Shown one piece after another: positions 19,496 to 25,609 of a DNA stretch of 64,000 nucleotides (positions within the stretch are counted from its first letter, which is position 1; each line of letters opens with the position of its first letter). The notes under the pieces were generated by a model, which saw only the letters and a list, made by a program, of their open reading frames with translations, did not search any database and had not been told where the DNA came from. Source of the stretch: DSVQ01 sp964484765 (lineage in GTDB: Bacteria; Planctomycetota; Planctomycetia; Planctomycetales; Planctomycetaceae). The stretch spans positions 11,485 to 75,484 of the forward strand of contig CAZAGI010000033.1 of assembly GCA_964484765.1 (NCBI GenBank). The letters are read 5' to 3'. The position numbers were made by a program, and so were the translations under genes.

Positions 19496-19768
19496 TCATT
19501 CGTCCTGCGGGTCGAACGCCGCACGCCGGAGCTTCTCCTTCGACTTGGCCTTCACTGTCCTTTTTCGCGGTGCAAAAGAGGGCAAGGTGCCCCAGCCTTC
19601 GGCCACCCATTTGCCACCGACGCCGACAAACACCGCCGCCATGGCGAACCCGCCGATTGGTCTTCCGCTAAACTCCGCCTGTCTTTGTACAAAGACGTTG
19701 TACGCCACCCACGCCCCAATCAAGAATCCCAGACAGAGGGCAATGATCCCACCGAGCAGTTTCAGCAT
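19496..19768 (-). CDS. Small membrane protein of unknown function
   Basis: 90 residues. ATG 19768 is preferred because GGAGGAAC stands just upstream and the protein then begins with a membrane helix (LLGGIIALCLGFLIGAWVAYNVFV). A second hydrophobic stretch (GGFAMAAVFVGVGGKWVAEG) follows, and the tail is basic and lysine-rich (RKRTVKAKSKEKLRR). A longer in-frame ORF would run through the terminator of the upstream gene and is rejected. Topology suggests two membrane passes with a cytoplasmic basic tail. Confidence 0.7.
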   Translation of the reverse strand: MLKLLGGIIALCLGFLIGAWVAYNVFVQRQAEFSGRPIGGFAMAAVFVGVGGKWVAEGWGTLPSFAPRKRTVKAKSKEKLRRAAFDPQDE

Positions 19769-19791
19769 GGCGTTCCTCCGTCGAATCACAC

Positions 19792-19822
19792 AAAAAAAGC
19801 CCAGGGAACACATTCCCTGGGC
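19792..19822 (-). terminator. Intrinsic terminator of the GFO/IDH oxidoreductase gene
   Basis: On the minus strand: a perfect 10-bp stem (GCCCAGGGAA, loop 19809-19812) at 19799-19822 followed at once by seven T residues (19792-19798). It begins 19 bases past the stop codon of the gene ending at 19841. Confidence 0.9.
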
Positions 19823-19840
19823 TTCGGTCATTCAGCGTGG

Positions 19841-21427
19841 TCAGCCGATGATTTCCGGATCATTCTCCGGCACCGCGGGGCTATCGGCGTCGAACCATTC
19901 GTCCTTGAAGACGATCCGTTTACGGTGCCGCATCGCAAGATTCGATGTGAGGGCCATGATGGCGTCTTTCATGCCTTGCTCGCCGGGGCACCGCAAGCCG
20001 CCGTTTTCGGGCTTCTCGAAGATGTTGTTGCGGATGCAGTAGCAGAAGTGCTCCATCTCTTCGGTGTACCCGCGGCTCACCTGGCCGACATCGGCCACCG
20101 CGGCGGCCTTCGTCGGGCCGGTGCTGGCGCTGGCACTCAGCGCCGGCTGGCCGTCGTCGCCATTGAGGACATACAACCGCTGATCGGCTCCACCGCCGCC
20201 GGTGTTCTTGCTCGCTTCCTTGTAGAGCATCGCTTCCAGTTCTTCCTTCATGATCAGCGTCCCGCGGCTGCCGAAGACGGTTTCGCCATACGGCTCCATG
20301 CGGTTCGTGCTGATGGAAGAATAGGTGACGATGGTGACGTCGTTCTTGTCATCGGCGTAATGTGGACCGGGGAACTCGAACGTCATGTAAACGTGGTCTT
20401 CGACTTCCCGATCGTCGGCTTGCTGATCCGGCGAGCCGATTCCCTTCACGCCGTAGAAGTTTTTCCCGCCGTAGCCGTAGCATGCGATCGGCTTCACCTT
20501 GCCGAGGAAAATGCTCGCGGCATCGAGCTGGTGGCTGCCGAGTTCGGCCATCAACCCGCCACCGGTTTCGTGATACAGCCGCCAATTGACGAGCCGATCC
20601 ATTGATGGGTATCCGAAGTCCTTCCGCAGAAACTCATCGAGATTCTCGATCCCCTTTTCCTTGGCGTAGACCGTCAGACCATCGATGTCTGCAGCGAATT
20701 TTTTGCGGAAGGATTCCGCGGAGTAGCCGCCCGGTCGCCAGCTATCGCTGCCGGGGAAGCTGTTGTTGCGATGCCATTGTGCCCGGATGAACTTGATGTC
20801 GCCGAGCAATCCCTTCTTGATGAGATCGTTGGCGTTGTCGTAGAGGACGTTGTAATGTCGTTGATGGCCGACGGCGAGCAGTTTCTTCGCCTTCCGGGCT
20901 TCCTGGATCATTTCCTTGCACTGCGTGACGTTGTGCGCCATCAGCTTTTCGGTGAGGACATGCTTGCCGGCTTTGAGGCAATCGTTCGCCACGTCCGCAT
21001 GCTGACACAACGGTACCGCGATGACGACGGCTTCGATCTCGGGATGCGCGTTGAGCAGTTCCTTGTGGTCGCGGTACAGTTTGATCTTGGAGGCCGCTTC
21101 GCGACCGAGCTTGCGGTTGAGGCCCCAGCGGACTTCGTTGCCATCGCCGAGCAAGGCCCGCTTGCGGTTGACTTCACGCAAGTCGGCACAGGCGACGATG
21201 TCCATGTATGCGGGCGGGTGCTGGGTGAGCAGCACCGAGCCTTCGTCGCCGGTACCGATAAACCCGACCTTCACCGGGCTCCCATTGAGGCTGCCATATT
21301 GAAAGTACGCTGCCCCGAGCGTGGGCACCGCGGCCGCCGCCCCGACCAGAAACGACCGCCGCGTGAAGCTGACGGCCTCGTTGAAGTTGTCTTTCCCCAG
21401 ACGCTGCTGTTCGGGAGTGAGTTGCAT
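19841..21427 (-). CDS. Tat-exported GFO/IDH/MocA family oxidoreductase
   Basis: NAD(P)-dependent sugar dehydrogenase family protein of 528 residues with a twin-arginine signal (FTRRSFLVGAAAAV at about 22-35), so it is likely exported folded. The Rossmann segment reads VKVGFIGTGDEGSVLL; the catalytic-lysine region appears as LTEKLMAHN, where many members have EKP. Central segments GLLGDIKFIRAQWHRN and LMAELGSHQLDAASIFLG match the family's C-terminal domain. Such proteins are numerous in planctomycetes and probably act on polysaccharide-derived sugars, but the substrate cannot be assigned. The upstream region is lost in the assembly gap that begins 17 bases before the start. Confidence 0.9.
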   Translation of the reverse strand: MQLTPEQQRLGKDNFNEAVSFTRRSFLVGAAAAVPTLGAAYFQYGSLNGSPVKVGFIGTGDEGSVLLTQHPPAYMDIVACADLREVNRKRALLGDGNEVRWGLNRKLGREAASKIKLYRDHKELLNAHPEIEAVVIAVPLCQHADVANDCLKAGKHVLTEKLMAHNVTQCKEMIQEARKAKKLLAVGHQRHYNVLYDNANDLIKKGLLGDIKFIRAQWHRNNSFPGSDSWRPGGYSAESFRKKFAADIDGLTVYAKEKGIENLDEFLRKDFGYPSMDRLVNWRLYHETGGGLMAELGSHQLDAASIFLGKVKPIACYGYGGKNFYGVKGIGSPDQQADDREVEDHVYMTFEFPGPHYADDKNDVTIVTYSSISTNRMEPYGETVFGSRGTLIMKEELEAMLYKEASKNTGGGGADQRLYVLNGDDGQPALSASASTGPTKAAAVADVGQVSRGYTEEMEHFCYCIRNNIFEKPENGGLRCPGEQGMKDAIMALTSNLAMRHRKRIVFKDEWFDADSPAVPENDPEIIG

Positions 21428-21443
21428 GGCGATGGTCCTTGGT

Positions 21444-21543
21444 NNNNNNNNNNNNNNNNNNNNNNNNNNNNNNNNNNNNNNNNNNNNNNNNNNNNNNNNN
21501 NNNNNNNNNNNNNNNNNNNNNNNNNNNNNNNNNNNNNNNNNNN
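21444..21543. other. Assembly gap (100 N)
   Basis: Exactly 100 unknown bases, the usual length of a scaffold spacer. A heptamer tandem repeat abuts its right edge, which probably caused the break. The true gap size is unknown. Confidence 0.98.
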
Positions 21544-21605
21544 CAGTTGTCAGTTGTCAGTTGTCAGTTGTCAGTTGTCAGTTGTCAGTTGTCAGTTGTC
21601 AGTTG
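21544..21605. repeat. Tandem heptamer repeat CAGTTGT, about 8.9 copies visible
   Basis: Uninterrupted units of CAGTTGT run from the gap edge to 21605, so the real array is probably longer. The period of seven rules out coding use. Degenerate traces of the same words occur near 23499-23525 (TCAGTTGTGTGTTGTCAG). Confidence 0.95.
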
Positions 21606-21641
21606 AATTTTAGGACGTTGAGACATGCAGCCGGATTCAGC

Positions 21642-22223
21642 CTACGACTGCGGTGCCGTCCAATCTTCCGGCAGTAAATCATTCACGGCCATGGTCCATC
21701 CGGGCACGGCGGGTTCGGCTTCGGCGATGTCGCCGGGACGATAGATGCTGGGGACATCCGGCGATGTCGCGCGGTAGACCCGCACGACATCGCTCGAGAG
21801 CAAATCGACATCCCACACCACCAGCGTTCCCGCTGCAAAATAGTCGGTCCGCTTCTGAGCCAACTCGCGCTCGGCCCGACGACCGTAGTCGTTCTCGCTG
21901 CGAACTTCGGCTGCAAAGTCAGGTGCTCCTTCGTAGTATTTCATTGGCTGGCGTCCACCTGTGTGGTATGCGGCGTCAGGACTGAAGGAATATCGATTTG
22001 GCAGATTCACCCGAAAAACTTTGCTGTCCGAGCAAGCGTATCCACGTTTTGTTAACTTCACATAGGCACGCAATGAAGCATAGATTTCATCGCCCGCGTG
22101 CCCCGGCCACGGCCCTGTTCCCACCATCTCGACCACCTTTCCGTCGACAATCTCCCCCTTGCCTTCAATGCGGCTGAGTTGATCGAACAACGCTTCGACA
22201 TCCACGTCGGTGGCAGTGGCCAT
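21642..22223 (-). CDS. Uma2-family (DUF820) putative restriction-endonuclease-fold protein
   Basis: 193 residues, PD-(D/E)XK fold. ATG 22223 has AGGAG six bases upstream; the longer ORF overlaps the doxX-like gene and is rejected. Core motifs: SFSPDAAYH (catalytic Asp), APDFAAEVRS (catalytic Glu) and a later TDYFAAGTLVVWDVD strand. Members are abundant in planctomycetes and cyanobacteria and their role is not settled. Starts 13 bases after the stop of the doxX-like gene, so the two are probably co-transcribed; the pairing may be accidental. Confidence 0.85.
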   Translation of the reverse strand: MATATDVDVEALFDQLSRIEGKGEIVDGKVVEMVGTGPWPGHAGDEIYASLRAYVKLTKRGYACSDSKVFRVNLPNRYSFSPDAAYHTGGRQPMKYYEGAPDFAAEVRSENDYGRRAERELAQKRTDYFAAGTLVVWDVDLLSSDVVRVYRATSPDVPSIYRPGDIAEAEPAVPGWTMAVNDLLPEDWTAPQS

Positions 22224-22236
22224 GACAGACTCCTGA

Positions 22237-23475
22237 TCAATCCCGTTTGCGTCCGAAAATTGCGGCACCGATGGCGTCGATACCGAACCAGCGGCCGGTC
22301 GGGAGGAAGACGAATGCAAGGCACGCGATGGCTTCAATCAAGACTTTATTGACGATGTAATTGTGTTCGATGCCCACTTCCGGCGGGCAACCCGGCCACG
22401 GTGGCGCTGCGAGGTAGAACATCAGCAGCAACCCAGCGCCACCCAGTGCTGCCAGGCGTGTGAACAACCCCGCGATCAACAGGATGCCGACGATCGCGAG
22501 ACCGTACATCGTCTGCAGGTTGATCGACCGCATTCTGGTCATGCGCTCGGGAACGGGTCCGTGGGCCAACTGAGAGGCGTCGAGCAGTTTTTCCGCTTCG
22601 ATTTTCAACTCGGCTTCCAGCGCCTGCACCGGCCCGACAAGCTTTCGCCGCAGCGCTTGCAGTTCAATCCACTGCTTCTGGAGATGATCCCACTGAAACG
22701 CTTCCTTGGTCTTTTTCAGGTTGGCATCGTAGCGTTCAATCGCGGCTTTGTACTGGTCGATTTCGCCCATCCGTTGTTCGATGACCGCGTCCCCTTTTTT
22801 CTGAAGGACGCCGACGCGTTCGGGATCGCCTTTCAACAAGGCGGCGAGACGTTGACGAATCGGTAGATTGGCTTGCCGTTTGTAAACATCCTCCACGGCT
22901 TTGCGGAACTCGGCGATCAACACGGTTTGCGCCGCCTGATCCACCGTAGGTGCTTCAATTTCCGGGGCGAGTGCTAGAATCGCGTCCCGTTCGTCCGGCA
23001 GGAGATGATTCTGGGCATTGACAATAAGCCGTTTGGCCTTGGCGTCGTAGTTGATCGCCGATTTCCATTTGCCGAGATCGACGCCTTCCGGAAGTGCCGA
23101 CAGTTCGGCGCGATAGTCGGCCGGTCCGTCCAGCAGCAGCGCCAACCGATCGGCGACTGACAAGCCTTTTTCGGGCTTGTCAGTCACTCCGGGGTAATGA
23201 GCCTGAAACCGAGCGACGTAGTCATCGAACTTGGCAGACATCGTTTCGTAGTCGAGCCAGTTCAGATCGTTGGGATCGCCGGTGAGGTTGCGAAACGTGG
23301 TTCGCAGCGGTCCGTGAGAATTCTTGAGATACCCTTCCGCCGTCCAGGGCTGGGCGGTCTTCTGGGAATCGATTTTCCACCAGCCTTCATACAGCAGATG
23401 CCAGCCGATCGCGATGCGCAGCGTGACAAGGAGTACACAGGCCAGGGGAGAGATTTTTCGGTCGTCGCCAAGCAC
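22237..23475 (-). CDS. DoxX-like membrane protein with large central domain
   Basis: 412 residues. Helix 1 (SPLACVLLVTLRIAIGWHLLYEGWWKI, residues 9-35) has the R-x-x-x-G-W-x-x-x-x-G-x-x-K pattern of DoxX proteins; three more helices lie in the last 110 residues (MYGLAIVGILLIAGLF, LGGAGLLLMFYLA, LIEAIACLAFVFLP). Between them is an insertion of about 260 residues, charged and helical, with a coiled coil near KAAIERYDANLKKTKEAF; plain DoxX proteins are only about 130-180 residues. A perfect hairpin (23155-23185) lies inside the insert. DoxX proteins are linked to quinone or thiosulfate oxidation, but that is not proof here. Confidence 0.8.
   Translation of the reverse strand: MLGDDRKISPLACVLLVTLRIAIGWHLLYEGWWKIDSQKTAQPWTAEGYLKNSHGPLRTTFRNLTGDPNDLNWLDYETMSAKFDDYVARFQAHYPGVTDKPEKGLSVADRLALLLDGPADYRAELSALPEGVDLGKWKSAINYDAKAKRLIVNAQNHLLPDERDAILALAPEIEAPTVDQAAQTVLIAEFRKAVEDVYKRQANLPIRQRLAALLKGDPERVGVLQKKGDAVIEQRMGEIDQYKAAIERYDANLKKTKEAFQWDHLQKQWIELQALRRKLVGPVQALEAELKIEAEKLLDASQLAHGPVPERMTRMRSINLQTMYGLAIVGILLIAGLFTRLAALGGAGLLLMFYLAAPPWPGCPPEVGIEHNYIVNKVLIEAIACLAFVFLPTGRWFGIDAIGAAIFGRKRD
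23155..23185. repeat. Perfect 12-bp hairpin inside the doxX-like gene
   Basis: Arms GACTGACAAGCC (23155-23166) and its exact complement (23174-23185) flank a seven-base T-rich loop. It encodes TDKPEKGLSV within the extra domain of the DoxX-like protein without breaking the frame. Confidence 0.7.
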
Positions 23476-23564
23476 GGGAGAAACCTCAGTGGTGGTGGTC
23501 AGTTGTGTGTTGTCAGCCGTCAGTGGGTTTTCAATAATCGTTGTGCGGTTTCGCGCCCCGCGGT

Positions 23565-23593
23565 GATGGCTTCACACTGTTAATGAAGCCATC
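23565..23593. other. Hairpin 3' of apbE, possible terminator
   Basis: A perfect 10-bp stem (GATGGCTTCA) with a nine-base loop lies between apbE (ends 23640) and the doxX-like gene (starts 23475). There is no T-run on either side, so termination is only possible, not shown. Confidence 0.4.
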
Positions 23594-23639
23594 GGGAAAC
23601 ACTCAGTGCGAGGCACCAAACCACACAGCGGAATAAGGG

Positions 23640-24725
23640 TCACGAGTCGGAACGGTAGATTCGTTCCCGGTCGATGTTATGGAACACCGGTGTGAGGGTT
23701 CTTCCGTCGGTCGGGTACGGGAACAGAATCGCGCCGGTGTTCATGAAATTATCACAAGCCGACAAGGCCTTTTCGACCCCGAGCACGAAAAAAGCCGTCG
23801 ACAAGGCATCCGCCAACGCGGCATCCGGTGCGATCACACTCACCGACAGCATCGTGTCGACCGGCCAGCCCGTCCGCGGGTCGAGAATGTGGCCATATCG
23901 CTTGTCTCCCACGCGGAACCATTGCACCGCTGTCCCGCTTGTGGAAATTGCCGCATCTTTCAGCAACAGAGTGAGATACGGCCGGTCGGGTAACAGGGGA
24001 TTCCTCAAACCAATCGGCCAGCCGTCATGTCCCGCATGCGTGCCGCGCGCTAACACACTGCTCTTGCCCCCGTGCACCAACCATTCGGCCACCCCCCGGT
24101 CGGTCAGCGTCGCACCCGCCTGGTCGACGGCATACCCCTTGCCAATCGCACCGAGATCGAAGGCCAGCCCATCGACGTCGAAACTGACCGTTTGGGCCAG
24201 CGGCTCTAACGTGACATGCGACATCCCCGACCGATTCAGTGACTCATCGACTTCGGTTGGATTTGGCAACCGTCCTGCATGGCGGCAGCTCCGCCAAAGT
24301 TGAATCAGCGCTCCGCTGGCCGGATCAAACGCGGCGTCTGTTTTCGTGCCGATCTCCTGTCCGCGCTGTAACAATTGGAACAACTCGGGATCGACGACAA
24401 CCGGACCATTCGCGGCGGAAAGATTCACCCGCGAAAGATCACTGTCCGCGCGATACACCGAGAGTTTTTGTTCCAGAATCGCGACTTCATCGAGCGCCTC
24501 GGACGCCGCGGCAACTTGATCACTCGGACCATCGGGATTGAGCAGCACATCGAAATCGGTGGCCATCGCCTGTGTGCGCAGCATCACCGTCGGACCGCGC
24601 ACCGGCGCTGTGGCTGCCACGATGGCGTCCGCCAATTGCCCGCCCGCAACTTCCACCTGCTGACGCAGCGCTTGACCGCTGAGAAAGGCACGACGGCTGG
24701 CGGTCGGATCGGGCGGGACCGGCAT
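23640..24725 (-). CDS. apbE: FAD:protein FMN transferase (ApbE)
   Basis: Attaches FMN covalently to threonine in extracytoplasmic flavoproteins such as Nqr/Rnf subunits. 361 residues. ATG 24725 is chosen because AGGAG lies nine bases upstream; a GTG at 24758 directly after the ribH stop is the alternative. Motifs: TQAMATDFDV at the start of the domain, FDLGAIGKGYAVD for FAD binding, GHILDPRTGWP and DAALADALSTAFFVLG for metal and FAD. A twin-arginine-like N terminus (SRRAFLSG) hints at export, as is usual for ApbE. Immediately downstream of ribH, so flavin formation and flavin attachment may be co-expressed. Confidence 0.92.
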   Translation of the reverse strand: MPVPPDPTASRRAFLSGQALRQQVEVAGGQLADAIVAATAPVRGPTVMLRTQAMATDFDVLLNPDGPSDQVAAASEALDEVAILEQKLSVYRADSDLSRVNLSAANGPVVVDPELFQLLQRGQEIGTKTDAAFDPASGALIQLWRSCRHAGRLPNPTEVDESLNRSGMSHVTLEPLAQTVSFDVDGLAFDLGAIGKGYAVDQAGATLTDRGVAEWLVHGGKSSVLARGTHAGHDGWPIGLRNPLLPDRPYLTLLLKDAAISTSGTAVQWFRVGDKRYGHILDPRTGWPVDTMLSVSVIAPDAALADALSTAFFVLGVEKALSACDNFMNTGAILFPYPTDGRTLTPVFHNIDRERIYRSDS

Positions 24726-24758
24726 GATGACCGTCTCCTGCTGCGCGCCCGTCGGCAC

Positions 24759-25235
24759 TTACATTCCCGCCGCGGCTAATTGACGCAAAATATCCACCAT
24801 CTCGATCGCGGCGAGCGCTGCTTCGACACCTTTATTGCCGGACTTGCCCCCGGCGCGATCTAAGGCATGTTCCATCGTGGGACAGGTCAGCACGCCAAAC
24901 GTGACCGGGATCTGGCTCGCACGTCCGGCGTGCATGATGGCGGCAGCCACCTGGTGGTTGATGTATTCATGATGCGTGGTTTCGCCCTGGATGACCGCAC
25001 CCAAGCAGATGACCGCGTGGAATTTGCCACTTTGTGCCATACGTTCGGCAATCAGCGGGATTTCGAACGAACCAGGGACGTGTACAACAGTGATGTTTTC
25101 TTGACTGGAACCGTGTCGGCAGAGCGTATTGACCGCACCGTCCAGGAGCCGGGAGGTAATCAACTCATTGAAACGCGACACGACGATTGCAAACCGATCG
25201 TCGCCCGCCAGCAATCGGCCTTCGATTAATTTCAC
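24759..25235 (-). CDS. ribH: 6,7-dimethyl-8-ribityllumazine synthase
   Basis: Penultimate step of riboflavin synthesis. 158 residues. Landmarks: SRFNELIT for the pyrimidinedione pocket, VHVPGSFEIP, and GAVIQGETTHHEYI with the catalytic histidine; ending GNKGVEAALAAIEM. I choose the GTG at 25235 because AGGA lies eight bases upstream; an in-frame TTG at 25241 touches the ribosome site and is less likely. No FMN riboswitch could be recognised in the upstream 370 bases. Confidence 0.95.
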   Translation of the reverse strand: MKLIEGRLLAGDDRFAIVVSRFNELITSRLLDGAVNTLCRHGSSQENITVVHVPGSFEIPLIAERMAQSGKFHAVICLGAVIQGETTHHEYINHQVAAAIMHAGRASQIPVTFGVLTCPTMEHALDRAGGKSGNKGVEAALAAIEMVDILRQLAAAGM

Positions 25236-25241
25236 GATCAA

Positions 25242-25609
25242 TTCCTCTCCAGGCTCGCATCTGTTTTTTTAATGCTAGATTTGTAACCGACAGAGTTGCA
25301 ATGCCGGGCCGTTTTCTCGGGATGGAATCTTCGCTCGTGGGAATTTCGTCGCAATCCCCCGCAAGGTCGTTACAGAGTTATCCCTGACCGCCGCGACAAT
25401 CGAACTGTCACAATTCGGAAACTCGACCCATCTCAACGTCACAGGCATCTTGTCTTTGCGTCTTGGACTTCGCATTGTCGAAGTTCAGTCGCCCCACAGC
25501 CGCCACGGACCGAATTTGTATGGCTAGGGAGCCGTTCTGTTCTTGTCCGGTGGTCACACGAACTTGGCACCATGCTTGCTTTCGGTTGTCGGCGTCGTGA
25601 AGCGCTTTT
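25242..25609. other. Divergent intergenic region, ribH / hybrid kinase
   Basis: About 370 bases that must contain the promoters of ribH (leftward) and the hybrid kinase (rightward). No confident promoter, riboswitch fold, RNA gene or repeat was recognised; short ORFs in it lack ribosome sites and similarity. Confidence 0.5.

Noticed and set aside
21544..21605. Possible CRISPR array
   Set aside because: Units are 7 bases, contiguous, with no spacers.
22873..22890. Peptide DVYKRQ in the DoxX-like protein, known as the translation of Nextera adapter contamination
   Set aside because: The codons here (GAT GTT TAC AAA CGG CAA on the minus strand) differ from the adapter, so this is genuine sequence.
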